64,000 nucleotides of DNA from CAZGMJ01 sp964526785. GTDB taxonomy: Bacteria > Planctomycetota > Phycisphaerae > Sedimentisphaerales > Anaerobacaceae. The DNA lies in assembly GCA_964526785.1 (NCBI GenBank), contig CAZGMJ010000004.1, forward strand, positions 1 through 64,000. The letters run 5' to 3'. The notes beneath the pieces are model-generated. The model searched no databases and had not been told where the DNA came from. It saw nothing but the letters and a program-made list of their open reading frames with translations. Position 1 is the first letter of the stretch. Every line of letters begins with the position of its first letter. The translations under genes were made by a program, and so were the position numbers. Positions 18,701-29,165 of the stretch are shown here, piece by piece.

Positions 18701-19579
18701 CGTGAACTCCCCCGCGACCTTGTCGCTGACCATGATCAGACCGTTGCCCCGCCCCCGTGGATCGACCAGCCTGGCGCCCAACAGTCCGCGAAGCGGCAAA
18801 TGCCCCTCGGGCAGACCGCGCCAACTCGGATGCGACCGCATCTGCTCGTCCGTCAGACGGATGGCCTCCGGCGTCCGAATAATCTCCTGATAGACTCCTC
18901 CCGCCGCCGTTTTGAATTCCTCGCCCGGCGGACACGCCTGCACGCCCGGCATCTTCGAAATCGCCGCCACATTGAATTGCCCGTCGACAAGTGCATGACC
19001 GGACGTCGCCACCTTCGCCGAAGTCAACTCCCGACCCGCATCCACCACCTTCTGCAGAACCGTCTCAAGATCCTCCGCCGCCAGAACCTCCTGCGAAATC
19101 TCCACCAGCCGCTGCGCCGTCCGGAGGTTCCGCGCATGATGCCACTCGTGCTCCTTCCGCTCGTTGATGTCGATGAACGTGCCGATTATCTGCCTCACTT
19201 CGCCCGCATCATCCCGCGCAAATACCGTATCCCGCGACAGGTACCACATCCATCTCCCGTCCGCCCGCCTGAACCGATACTCGATCTCGAACGTCCTGTC
19301 CTCGCCGCTCCGCCTGACGCGCTCGATATGGGCTGCGACCTTCTCCACATCATCCGGATGGAACAACTCGAAAAAACCATCCCCGCGAACCTTCTGCAAA
19401 TCGTCGAGCGTATATCCCGTCAGCACCGCATACTGAGGATTGATAAATGCGTGCGTCTGCTTCGCCAGATCGTACACGTAAATGCCGTTCAGCGACGACT
19501 CCAGCACCTTGCCGAAGAAGCACTCCCGCCCCTGCACGAAGAATTCATGACCGTCGGATTGTCGTTCCTGCTCTTCCAT
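15767..19579 (-). CDS. hybrid sensor histidine kinase/response regulator, multi-PAS with GAF and C-terminal receiver
   Basis: 1270 aa, no clear transmembrane segment, so probably a soluble sensor. Rough order: PAS (15-145, ending in the PAC motif GTFIDINERKEHE), GAF (155-315), PAS (345-460), PAS with PAC (465-590), PAS (600-715), coiled coil (725-790), PAS (795-905), HisKA_3 dimerisation with the phospho-acceptor His929 in EVLHDDLQQML, HATPase (NVVKHSRVKEA, RDQGKGFDPEA, GGFGLFTIRERAELLGG), a Lys/Arg-rich linker, and a receiver with phospho-acceptor Asp1206 in VILMDVEMP. The kinase core is of the NarL-partner type, but the receiver carries no HTH output, so the signal must pass to another protein. 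Own terminator downstream. Signals sensed cannot be read from sequence. Confidence 0.93.
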   Translation of the reverse strand: MEEQERQSDGHEFFVQGRECFFGKVLESSLNGIYVYDLAKQTHAFINPQYAVLTGYTLDDLQKVRGDGFFELFHPDDVEKVAAHIERVRRSGEDRTFEIEYRFRRADGRWMWYLSRDTVFARDDAGEVRQIIGTFIDINERKEHEWHHARNLRTAQRLVEISQEVLAAEDLETVLQKVVDAGRELTSAKVATSGHALVDGQFNVAAISKMPGVQACPPGEEFKTAAGGVYQEIIRTPEAIRLTDEQMRSHPSWRGLPEGHLPLRGLLGARLVDPRGRGNGLIMVSDKVAGEFTAEDAAVLQQLANVTSLAIHLLEARDRERKRAEEAIEAGRAAAQSEELAQHRLSEIEAIYDSAHVGLCVFDREMRFLRVNERLAEINGAAAADHIGRTVREIVPDLAEEAERLGNEVLRTGRPVLNVEVSGTTPARPGVQRDWIEHWMPLQDEGGEIIGINVVAEEVTEAKRMQRSLAESEARHRATFENAAVGMARVGRSGRFLRVNERLCEITGYNENELMNLSFQDITHPDDLETDLAQARLLWEGKIEHYRMEKRYIHKDSRAVWVNLTCSVQRDADGKPHCGIAVVEDISVRKSVQNALRASELRMRAILEHLPVGVWFADEEGQIIYCNATAQRIWEGARFVGVEHVDVYKGWWYDTGETIEAEDWAIVRAVQRGETSINETIEIECFDGTHKIIRNSAVPMRTEDGEIVGAVVLNEDITDQIRAAEALEASEKQLRELAEGLEEQVAHRTEELARTVNQLQDEVEHRKHTEATLQEHSRMLEGFFTSTITPLAFMDRDFNFIRVNNAYAAADGKTPGDLAGKNHFDLYPHAENEVIFRQVVETKEPYVATARPFAYKDDPTRTTYWNWQITPILDNAGEVASLVLNLEDVTERQVALQQLAERAEQLRRMSQELSEAEDRERRRLAEVLHDDLQQMLVGAKLQLGIVERKSRDDEGLVQVLSEVQELLRESVQKCRALSHELCPPALYDGGLAEGLKWLSKQMRTTCGLTVQVDCDPRANVHSDAVKAFLYKSAQELLFNVVKHSRVKEASLRLRCIRDGIALSVRDQGKGFDPEAIIEDAHGGFGLFTIRERAELLGGSLKIDSAEGEGSRFTVQISALPDTSTKEARRVRKAAKRKKSATGKSKRRKRSGRRLRVLLVDDHSVMRAGVEALLDDEADLEAVGQAGNGRDAITLAGRLKPDVILMDVEMPILDGAAATRTIKERWPETRIVALSMFENEAIRNRMREAGADAYVSKNDPSETLLAAIRDE

Positions 19580-19945
19580 ATCGACCGAGAAGCATCACTT
19601 CGACACACTGTCCGGCAGCCGGCGTGCGTCTCAGCATTTCGTCCGAGCCGCAACACCTAAGACAGCCCTGTCAATTTCGCCCGGCGTGCATCTGCTGTTG
19701 CGCCAACATCATGAAGCCGGCCAATTCCGCATGCCGTGCTGATTACCCACAGTATACCCGCCATTACCATCGAACGCCAGACTCAAGAAGAACTCGCCTC
19801 GCCGTCGCCATCCACCGCGAATCATTGCTCCCTCCTGCACCCGCCAGACCCGCAATCGCCGCGCAGACCACCGGCGCACCACCATCTTCAGTAGATTAGT
19901 CCGCGCATCGCACGCCGCCGCCCGTGCTATGCTCGACGCCGGCCC
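19580..19945. other. intergenic between kinase and prepilin genes
   Basis: No supported gene or RNA. It should contain the kinase promoter, but I could not pick one out with confidence. Confidence 0.4.
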
Positions 19946-20716
19946 CTAATTCTTGTCCAGCGGATCGTACCACCGCTTGTACACGCCCTCGCCCGTCGTC
20001 TCCTTGATGCTGCTGGCGTGCCCGTCCAGCCACAACACGTTCAGACTCCCGCCCGTCTTGAACGGCTCGCCGGAGCGAATATTGTGCCGAAAGATACCCC
20101 GATACCAGTCCGCCCGGCCGCCGCCCTCCCGATAGTGCGTCAGGTTCGTCCCGTTCGGACTCGGAAACAGCATATCCGAATTGCCCGCGTTATTCCCGTT
20201 CTCGATCCGCGGCTCCATGTGGTCGTGCGCCACAATCACCTCCGAATGCCTCGGAATACTCCCAGCGTGCTCGTCGCTGAGCCACCCGTTCGCTCCGTAC
20301 GCCGAGGTGTAGATAAGCTCGTAGTCCCCGCCGTACAGCAGATCGTTCGCCACCGTCTCAGCGAAGTTCCGAAAAGCCGCACAACCGAAAAGCTCCCGGT
20401 CCTCCACGTAGTCGATGTACGCAATCCCCCAGTACGCCCGGTTGTCGCTCGCCTTCAGCGGATTGCCCCCGTTGTCCCACCACAGATGCCCGTTCGTATT
20501 GTTCGTGTGCGTGTGCAGATCGGGCAGCTTGAAGTCGTTGTCCTGCAGATACATCGTCACGCCCAGCCCGATACCCTTGATATGCGCCCGGCAAACCTGG
20601 TCCTTCGCCTGGTCTTTCACCCGCTGCAGAGCCGGCATCAGAATCCCCATCAGAATCGCAATAATGGCGATAACAACCAATAGCTCGATCAGCGTAAATC
20701 CCGTCCGGCCCTTCAT
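19946..20716 (-). CDS. type II secretion/pilin-like protein with planctomycete H-X9-DG C-terminus
   Basis: 256 aa from the Met of MKGRTGFTLIELLVVIAI. This is a class III (prepilin) signal, cleaved before the Phe of FTLIE and methylated, followed by one hydrophobic helix that packs in a pseudopilus. The C-terminal text LNVLWLDGHASSIKE carries the LxxDGH signature common in large planctomycete pseudopilin families. Such proteins occur in many paralogues. The role of this copy (secretion, surface display or adhesion) is not known. It is next to tRNA-His but transcribed separately. Confidence 0.88.
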   Translation of the reverse strand: MKGRTGFTLIELLVVIAIIAILMGILMPALQRVKDQAKDQVCRAHIKGIGLGVTMYLQDNDFKLPDLHTHTNNTNGHLWWDNGGNPLKASDNRAYWGIAYIDYVEDRELFGCAAFRNFAETVANDLLYGGDYELIYTSAYGANGWLSDEHAGSIPRHSEVIVAHDHMEPRIENGNNAGNSDMLFPSPNGTNLTHYREGGGRADWYRGIFRHNIRSGEPFKTGGSLNVLWLDGHASSIKETTGEGVYKRWYDPLDKN

Positions 20717-20897
20717 AGAAAATCCCCACAAAAGAATAAAATGTCAACACCCTAACACCTTAGTGTACGCTTACTACGGCCTCGCGTCAAGCCATTTCCG
20801 CCTCGAAAACGTACGCTCCGGCCTCGAAAGAGCCGCCGTCACCGGCCGAACCCCTCAACGGCCCGCGGCGAACATCTCACCTCCGAACGCAGAACAG

Positions 20898-20972
20898 GGT
20901 GAAAGAGGGGACTCGAACCCCCGACCCCTGGATCCACAATCCAGTGCTCTGACCAACTGAGCTACTTTCACC
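20898..20972 (-). tRNA. tRNA-His (anticodon GTG)
   Basis: The acceptor stem is GTGAAAG/CTTTCAC. An extra G at position -1 (20972) faces C73 (20898), the identity pair of histidine tRNAs. The anticodon stem CTGGA/TCCAG encloses TTGTGGA with anticodon GTG, and the T arm is GGGGG-TTCGAGT-CCCCT. The D arm is AGCTCAGTTGGTCAGAGC. CCA is not encoded. Confidence 0.95.
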
Positions 20973-21536
20973 ATAAACACCGCCCCGCCTCCCGGCAGAA
21001 CGAACAAAACGAGCCGAACCTCGACTCGAAACACCGAATTCTACATAAATCTCCCGCCCTGTCAATAATCTTCTCGACCCAATCGCAACCCGCCGCTCTC
21101 GATACGCCGCCCTGCAACAGCCTGCTCTCGCCGTCCCCCTCGCACACGACCTGGCCCGCCGCTCTCTCGTCTCCGGCAAAACCAGGCGAAATCGAGAAAC
21201 CCGCCCCGGGCGGCGCATGAAATAGCCGCACCGACAAGGAAATCGCCCGTATCTCGCACTGCCCCGTGGTCCTCCATCCCCTGCCAGTTCCACCGAGTCC
21301 CGCGAGCGGGGCGATCCCCGGAGTCTTGAAGCCGCCCAATCCCCGGCCGATCCTCCGTCAAGCGCCATGCCTGCATGTCCCGCATACCGGCTGTCCATTC
21401 CTCGATTGTCCTCGACAAATCGCCTGCGTTATGGTATAATATACAACTAACAAATAAGGAGTCTAAGCTGAACGACATTTCAATCCGCCTCGCAGTACAC
21501 CACTGACAATTCGCTGCTTCACTGCCGGAGGTCCGC
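20973..21536. other. long upstream region of the HNH gene
   Basis: No supported protein gene in the first 430 bases. The right end holds the promoter at 21412-21440 and an AAGGAG at 21455-21460 in front of a possible 12-codon leader (a CTG at 21468 reading NDISIRLAVHH to a TGA), then the HNH gene's own CGGAGG. Confidence 0.45.
21412..21440 (+). promoter_or_regulatory. sigma-70-type promoter of the HNH/AP2 gene
   Basis: TCGACA and a perfect TATAAT are separated by 17 bases. The predicted leader is about 90 bases long and contains a second ribosome-binding-like AAGGAG before the gene's own. Confidence 0.6.
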
Positions 21537-22184
21537 ATGCCCCACGAAAACCGCTGCCACAACTGCTGCTTCTCAACCTTCGCCCTCGGCCCGCGCCGCG
21601 CCGTGCTCATATGCCGCTCGCTCAAAGGCTCCGAAGGCCGCTGGGCCGTCCGCCGGCTCGATGGCGTCTGTCCGAATTTCTACCCGTCCCGCGCAGCTTC
21701 GCCAAACAGCCGCACCCCGCGATGCATTCCGCTCACCCGCGGCCGATTCGCCGTCGTCGACGCCGACGACTACCCCGCCCTCGCCCGCTCCGAATGGTTC
21801 GCCGAAGGCTCAGGCCGCCACATCTACGCCGTCCGCAAGCACAAAGGCAAATCCGTCAAAATGCACCGCCAGATACTCGACGCCCCGCCCAACCTGCTCG
21901 TCGACCACATCGACCACGACGGCCTCAACAACCGCCGGGTCAACCTCCGCCTGGCCACATTCACCCAGAACTGCCGCAACCAGAAGAAATCCGCAAAAGC
22001 CACCTCCCGCTACAAAGGCGTCTACTGGCACAAACACCAGAAGAAATGGACCGCACAGATCACCGCCGCCGGCAAATCCCGCCACCTCGGCTACTTCACA
22101 AATGAAACCGACGCCGCCCGCGCATACGACACCGCAGCAAAGAAACTCCACAAAACATTCGCCGCACTCAACTTCCCGGAGTAA
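21537..22184 (+). CDS. HNH endonuclease with AP2-type DNA-binding domain
   Basis: 215 aa. The N-terminal 50 residues contain four Cys (CHNCC, C27, C45), perhaps a small metal site. The HNH core is VKMHRQILDAPPNLLVDHID followed by HDGLNNRRVNLRLAT, matching the HNH_3 pattern of phage homing endonucleases. The C-terminal part SRYKGVYWHKHQKKWTAQI and LGYFTNETDAARAYD is an AP2 DNA-binding domain. It nicks or cuts DNA at a long site. Such proteins are typically selfish or phage-related. CGGAGG precedes the start. It opens the accessory island that runs to about 25.8 kb. Confidence 0.9.
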   Translation: MPHENRCHNCCFSTFALGPRRAVLICRSLKGSEGRWAVRRLDGVCPNFYPSRAASPNSRTPRCIPLTRGRFAVVDADDYPALARSEWFAEGSGRHIYAVRKHKGKSVKMHRQILDAPPNLLVDHIDHDGLNNRRVNLRLATFTQNCRNQKKSAKATSRYKGVYWHKHQKKWTAQITAAGKSRHLGYFTNETDAARAYDTAAKKLHKTFAALNFPE

Positions 22185-22297
22185 CCAAACGGATACAACC
22201 GATTCCCAGGCAAAATGTGCTTGTGCGTGCGTTCCGAAACCAAGTTCGTTCTTCCCCACAAGCGAAGCTCGTTAAAGACGCGAAGAGCAAAATCGTA

Positions 22298-22326
22298 TTG
22301 ACTATTCACCCACACAATTATATTGT
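22298..22326 (+). promoter_or_regulatory. promoter with overlapping palindrome, start of NTase/HTH-ImmA operon
   Basis: TTGACT and TATTGT are separated by 17 bases. The -10 box lies inside a palindrome ACAAT-TAT-ATTGT (22314-22326), a fitting operator for the HTH protein encoded by the second gene. Transcription would begin only a few bases before the ATG at 22336, so the first gene is nearly leaderless, which agrees with the lack of a Shine-Dalgarno there. Confidence 0.5.
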
Positions 22327-22335
22327 TGGGTTGAT

Positions 22336-22776
22336 ATGATACCGGACTTGATTGACGTGGGCGCTCCGTGGCGTGTATTGCCGCCTGGAGTGCATGATGC
22401 AACGCTTGAGCAGGTCGAAGATCGTTTCGCCACATCGAACTACCGAAAGAGACTCTTCTCCGGTTTCAAGAGTGGCGTTACGGCTCTATCGAAAGCCGGA
22501 TGCCGCGTAATACTCCTTGACGGAAGTTTCGTCACGTCAAAGTCCATTCCTGGAGACTTTGATGCCTGTTGGGATCCAATTGGTGTCGACCCCAAGAAAC
22601 TGGATCCCTGCCTATTGGATTTTTCAGACCAACGAAGAGCACAGAAACAGAAATTCGGCGGAGAGTTCTTCCCGGCCACTTTCGTGGCTGATGGCAACCA
22701 CTTCTTCGTTGACTTCTTTCAGATTGACAGGCACACAGGAAATCCCAAAGGCATTGTCCGCATACGTTTACCGTAG
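22336..22776 (+). CDS. DUF6932-type nucleotidyltransferase-fold protein, candidate toxin
   Basis: 146 aa. The core LLDGSFVTSKSIPGDFDACWD fits the nucleotidyltransferase pattern of a Gly-Ser loop (G63-S64) followed by D74-x-D76, the metal-binding pair of minimal NTases such as MNT/AbiEii-type toxins. The start IPDLIDVGAPWRVLPPGVHD and the ending GIVRIRLP match what I remember of the DUF6932 family. Catalysis would transfer a nucleotide to RNA, protein or a small molecule; the target is unknown. It is the first gene of an operon; the HTH-ImmA gene follows after 23 bases, as expected of toxin-antitoxin or conflict pairs. Confidence 0.75.
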   Translation: MIPDLIDVGAPWRVLPPGVHDATLEQVEDRFATSNYRKRLFSGFKSGVTALSKAGCRVILLDGSFVTSKSIPGDFDACWDPIGVDPKKLDPCLLDFSDQRRAQKQKFGGEFFPATFVADGNHFFVDFFQIDRHTGNPKGIVRIRLP

Positions 22777-22799
22777 AACGCGCGATAAGAGGTGGTACT

Positions 22800-24095
22800 A
22801 TGATAACAAATGAACGGCAGTATCGAGTCACTGCTGCCCAGTTGGAGAAGCTCAAACAGGCAGTCAATGACTATGACATCAAAGACGCTGCCAAACGAAC
22901 GAACTCCAGAGTCCTCGCAAAAGCTCAGCTAGATGCTCTTCAGAGTGAACTGGAGAAGCTCACTTTGGAAGTCAATGAATACGAGACATTGAAATCTGGG
23001 ACAGTTGACACGCTCAAGGCAACAACGCTGCAACAGTTGCCGAACCTTCTAATCAGGGCTCGTATCGCCAAGGGACTCTCGCAACGTGAGCTTGCGGAAG
23101 TCATCGGCGTGAAAGAGCAACAGATCCAGAGATATGAGGCAGAAAGATATGCCTCTGCGAACCTTCGTCGACTTGCTGATGTGGCTAATGCACTTGGGTT
23201 GAATATCACGGAGATTGCGGCGTTGAAAGCCGTCCCGGAGATGCCTCCCTCTGAAACAGAAAGGGATGAGCTACCGTGGGATCAATTCCCTGTCAGAGAG
23301 ATGTACCATCGCAACTGGTTTGAAGGTTTTTCGGGCTCGGTGCAAGCTGCCATGAATGAGGCAGAAGAACTGGTAGAAGAGTATGTGAGAAGTGCTCTTG
23401 CCGCACCCGTGCGAACGGCTGCGCGTCAGCGTGTACGTTCTGACGGTATCGTAAACAGGTATGCATTGCTTGCTTGGCAATGTCGCATCATCATTCTGGC
23501 AAAAAAGCAAACGCTACCGCAGAAATACGCAAAGAAGAGGGTTACCACTGAGAAGTGGATGACTCAACTTGTCCATCTGAGCCGTGCGGAAAATGGCCCA
23601 ATGAAGGCAGTCCAGTACCTGCAAGACTCTGGAATCCGTGTGGTCATTGAACCTCATCTTCCGCAGACTCACTTGGATGGTGCCGCATTTCTACTTTCTG
23701 ATGGTCCTCCAATTATTGGCCTGACTCTGCGCTACGACAGGCTCGACAACTTCTGGTTCGTTCTCGTTCATGAGCTCATTCACATAATGAAACACCTGCA
23801 CAAGGACACCGTCGAGAGCATATTTGACGATCTTGATGCCGAAGCTCATGATATAGAACAGGAGGCAGATGAATGCGCCGCCAGGGTCCTCGTTCCAGAG
23901 GAGGCATGGGAAACGGCATTAGCTCGCTATGTCAGAAGCAAAGAGGCTATTGAGGCTTTCGCTGACAAATTAGGCATCCATCCTGCAATAATCGCGGGCA
24001 AGATTCGAAGAGAAGCGGATAACTACACGATTCTCACAGACATGATCGGACAAGGTCAGGTAAGAAGGCTGTTCCCCGACGTCCACTTTCTGTAG
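22800..24095 (+). CDS. HTH (XRE) regulator fused to ImmA/IrrE-type zinc metallopeptidase
   Basis: 431 aa. An N-terminal coiled-coil (ERQYRVTAAQLEKLKQAV to about residue 75) is followed by an XRE helix-turn-helix at about 80-140 (RIAKGLSQRELAEVIGVKEQ, then QRYEAERYASANLRRLADV). The C-terminal half carries the zinc site HELIH (H324, E325, H328) and a downstream acidic cluster (EQEADECAARVLVPEEAW) typical of ImmA/IrrE. Such fusions sense stress or phage and cleave a repressor. With the NTase gene 23 bases upstream it looks like an antitoxin/regulator with built-in protease. AGAGGTGG precedes the ATG. The beta-family gene follows after 14 bases. Confidence 0.85.
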   Translation: MITNERQYRVTAAQLEKLKQAVNDYDIKDAAKRTNSRVLAKAQLDALQSELEKLTLEVNEYETLKSGTVDTLKATTLQQLPNLLIRARIAKGLSQRELAEVIGVKEQQIQRYEAERYASANLRRLADVANALGLNITEIAALKAVPEMPPSETERDELPWDQFPVREMYHRNWFEGFSGSVQAAMNEAEELVEEYVRSALAAPVRTAARQRVRSDGIVNRYALLAWQCRIIILAKKQTLPQKYAKKRVTTEKWMTQLVHLSRAENGPMKAVQYLQDSGIRVVIEPHLPQTHLDGAAFLLSDGPPIIGLTLRYDRLDNFWFVLVHELIHIMKHLHKDTVESIFDDLDAEAHDIEQEADECAARVLVPEEAWETALARYVRSKEAIEAFADKLGIHPAIIAGKIRREADNYTILTDMIGQGQVRRLFPDVHFL

Positions 24096-24109
24096 CAAAG
24101 GACATCATC

Positions 24110-25207
24110 ATGAACTTCACTCACATTCATTATGTGCCGTGCTTACGATGGAATATGGGCGAGTATCAGGCTGTGTGGCGACTATCCACGCCAACCAGAC
24201 AGAAGATGACACCACTTATAGAGGTCCCCAAGATTCGCTGGGATTTCCAGAAGCGAAGATATGCGAAGACGATTGATGAACACTTGGACCAATTTCCGAA
24301 TCGTGTTCATAAGAAGTGGAAGGGTGGCCCTGTCTTTGTCGATCTGATCAATATCAGGGCTTCGGAACGCATGGCCTCCGGAATACACCCGGTTCGCTTC
24401 GTATTTGATGAACTCAGAGATTTGGCTCCTTCAGCTGTGCCAGTGAGCGGCATAGAACGAGATGCGGAATACCAGAAGGGCATTAGAGAGGCAATTGACC
24501 GAGACGGCTTGGGTGTTTGCCTACGGGTGAGGATCGAGCAAGCCGCAAGCAGTTCATTTGGGGGAGAGGTCGAGTCGTTCCTGTCCAAGCTGGAAATTGA
24601 GCCCATCAAGTGTGACCTTGTTCTGGATCTATGTGCGCCGAACTTTGTTCCCATCACTGGGTTCGCCAGAATCATCCGTGGGATAGTGAAAGCGTTACCT
24701 CATTTGCCGGACTGGCGAACTTTCACTTTGCTTGGTACGTCCTTTGTTCATACGATGGCAGAAGTAGAAATTGGAGGGCAAGTCATTTCCCGATATGAAT
24801 GGGAATTGTATGAGCAACTGATCTCGGATTTCAATGACATTGGGCTTCGTCTCCCCTCTTTTGGCGACTATGCCATATCGCACCCGGACGTCATAGATCA
24901 GGACATGAGGTTGCTGAAGCCGTCTGCGAAGATAAGATACACTATCGATAATGGTTGGTACGTCGTCAAAGGAAGGAACGTCAGAGACGAGCGGTTCGGC
25001 AAGTTTGAGCAATACCGAGAACTTTGCAGAATAATCACACGCTCCCCTCACTATTGTGGTTCGAACTTTTCATGGGGTGATCAATACATCAAGGACTGCG
25101 CGGATGGAAGCGGAAAGACCGGCAGTCTAACGATGTGGGTAGAGGTCGATACTAACCACCACATAGAGAAAGTGACTCAGGACATCGCCAGCCTTTACGC
25201 TTCTTGA
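24110..25207 (+). CDS. beta family protein (sce7725-like), unknown function
   Basis: 365 aa. The N-terminus (HIHYVPCLRWNMGEYQAV, TRQKMTPLIEVPKIRWDF) and the barrel-like series of strands (GPVFVDLINIRA, AVPVSGIERDAEYQ, CDLVLDLCAP) match the beta family (Pfam Beta_protein) found in phages and defence islands. No catalytic site is known for the family. AAAGGA precedes the ATG, 14 bases after the HTH-ImmA stop, so it is the third gene of the operon. Its 3' end overlaps the convergent sce7726-like gene by 56 bases. Related beta and sce7726 genes were named as neighbours in Sorangium, which supports a functional link. Confidence 0.72.
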   Translation: MNFTHIHYVPCLRWNMGEYQAVWRLSTPTRQKMTPLIEVPKIRWDFQKRRYAKTIDEHLDQFPNRVHKKWKGGPVFVDLINIRASERMASGIHPVRFVFDELRDLAPSAVPVSGIERDAEYQKGIREAIDRDGLGVCLRVRIEQAASSSFGGEVESFLSKLEIEPIKCDLVLDLCAPNFVPITGFARIIRGIVKALPHLPDWRTFTLLGTSFVHTMAEVEIGGQVISRYEWELYEQLISDFNDIGLRLPSFGDYAISHPDVIDQDMRLLKPSAKIRYTIDNGWYVVKGRNVRDERFGKFEQYRELCRIITRSPHYCGSNFSWGDQYIKDCADGSGKTGSLTMWVEVDTNHHIEKVTQDIASLYAS

Positions 25208-25745
25208 GGTATTCTCTGACAGTCATTCGCAATTCCCGAGTGCTCAGGACTTCCGCCATGTACTGATATAAGACAGAGCGAGGTTGACGAAGAATCTTAC
25301 GAGGGAGCCCTTCTTGCTGCAACACTTCCGATGCCTCGTTTCGCCAGAGTAAGCGGGCGAGCGAAACCGGATCCACATTCTTGTTGGCTGAGGCCTTGCG
25401 CAGCGTCTGGAAATTGACCGCTCCCCTCGCCCCTCTATAAGATAGAATCAGACCCCACCACTCGGGAACACGTTCTTGAACAGAATTCGCATGACGTTCC
25501 CCCACGATTATGGACACCCTGTCGAAGACTGCATTGTATGATTGGACTTGTTCACTGAGTCTGCAGAGTGAATCGCGGTCACTCTTAATCTCATATCCAA
25601 CGATATGCCCGTTTACCACCGCAATGTCTGCTCGGCTTTTCCCGTGATTGAGTCCAAGTTCATTGATGACAAGTGTATCCCTGTCTTCATGCTGTCGTCG
25701 CAGTCTCTTCCTGTGAAAGTTCTGTCGAATCTCAATATCGTTCAT
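25152..25745 (-). CDS. sce7726 family protein, PD-(D/E)xK nuclease-like
   Basis: 197 aa. The text SRADIAVVNGHIVGYEIKSD is a PD-(D/E)xK nuclease core with D40, E52 and K54, and is followed by RLSEQVQSYNAVFDRVSII, the typical sce7726 helix. The C-terminal half is helical (VLQQEGLPRKILRQPRSVL). The activity would be metal-dependent DNA or RNA cleavage, not demonstrated here. It is convergent with the beta-family gene, overlapping its last 56 bases, so the two genes cannot drift apart easily. Start at the ATG at 25745; no clear Shine-Dalgarno. Confidence 0.8.
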   Translation of the reverse strand: MNDIEIRQNFHRKRLRRQHEDRDTLVINELGLNHGKSRADIAVVNGHIVGYEIKSDRDSLCRLSEQVQSYNAVFDRVSIIVGERHANSVQERVPEWWGLILSYRGARGAVNFQTLRKASANKNVDPVSLARLLWRNEASEVLQQEGLPRKILRQPRSVLYQYMAEVLSTRELRMTVREYLKKRKGWRCPESLSLCGG

Positions 25746-25928
25746 GCTGCCATATCCCAGATTAATCCTTGGCCTCGCAGCTATAATACCAAAACCAAAC
25801 TGAGACCGAAAAACTTTTCTTTCCTACATTCTTCGGCAAACCGGTAGGACCGAGTGTACTTTTCTGTGATCAGGCTTCTCGTCTGCTCACTCTTTGAATA
25901 TCTGTCAGCCACTCCAATCAGAACGCGC

Positions 25929-25963
25929 AAAAGAAAGTGCGCCGGGCCTCAAACCCGACGCAC
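25929..25963 (-). terminator. intrinsic terminator of ppdK
   Basis: Minus-strand stem GTGCGTCGGG/CCCGGCGCAC (10 pairs, one G-U) with a seven-base loop, followed by TTTCTTTT. It lies about 45 bases after the ppdK stop. Confidence 0.8.
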
Positions 25964-26007
25964 GGATGTAAACGTTCGCTTGCCAAAAGGCTGACAAAGC
26001 CGGCGCT

Positions 26008-28719
<2,712 letters not shown>

Positions 28720-29126
28720 GCGTTTCTTCTCCTAGTATTCAACCACGTCGTGTTATCCAACCCCGGAAGTTGCGTTGTATTGCGTCGCATTCGTATGCTG
28801 CGTTGTGCTAACCGACCCCGGAGAAAGCGATAAGAGTTAGGGAGTATACGAGTCCACATCCTGTTTGTCAACACCGAAAATGCATTAATTCGGCAAAACG
28901 GGGCAGAAAAAAGGCTCGGCGGCGGCGTGGGTAGAGGCCGTACGGGCAGGAATTGGAGCGATTGGTAAGAAGCGCGGGAGGCGGCTTTAGCCGGGCGGAG
29001 GCGGATGCGGCCGTGATTTTGGGTTGCTTTTGGTGCCGGTGGCGGGTATCCTTCGGTAACGGAAAAAGGATGTCCTTGATCGGGGGCAGGGGCAATCGCG
29101 TTTTTCCACGGCGAGCAGTACCGAAG
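28720..29126. other. intergenic between ppdK and the tracrRNA gene
   Basis: It must hold the ppdK promoter, which I could not fix with confidence. No supported gene, repeat unit or RNA is seen. Confidence 0.4.
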
Positions 29127-29165
29127 AAAAAAAGCCGCAGGACATGGGTTGCATATGCTGCGGCT
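29127..29165 (-). terminator. intrinsic terminator of tracrRNA
   Basis: Eight-bp perfect stem AGCCGCAG/CTGCGGCT (29133-29140 with 29158-29165), 17-base loop, then seven T. It also forms the last hairpin of the mature tracrRNA. Confidence 0.88.

Noticed and set aside
16754..19660. A 968-codon plus-strand open frame across the hybrid kinase
   Set aside because: It is the antisense of a gene with clear PAS, GAF, kinase and receiver domains; long antisense frames are normal in GC-rich DNA. It has no recognisable motif. The same holds for plus-strand frames at 26098-28833 (antisense to ppdK), 37077-40568 and 2885-4327.
20898..25745. tRNA-His as integration site of the accessory island
   Set aside because: The 3' end of the tRNA faces left, away from the island, and I found no direct repeat of its 3' end to the right nor an integrase gene.
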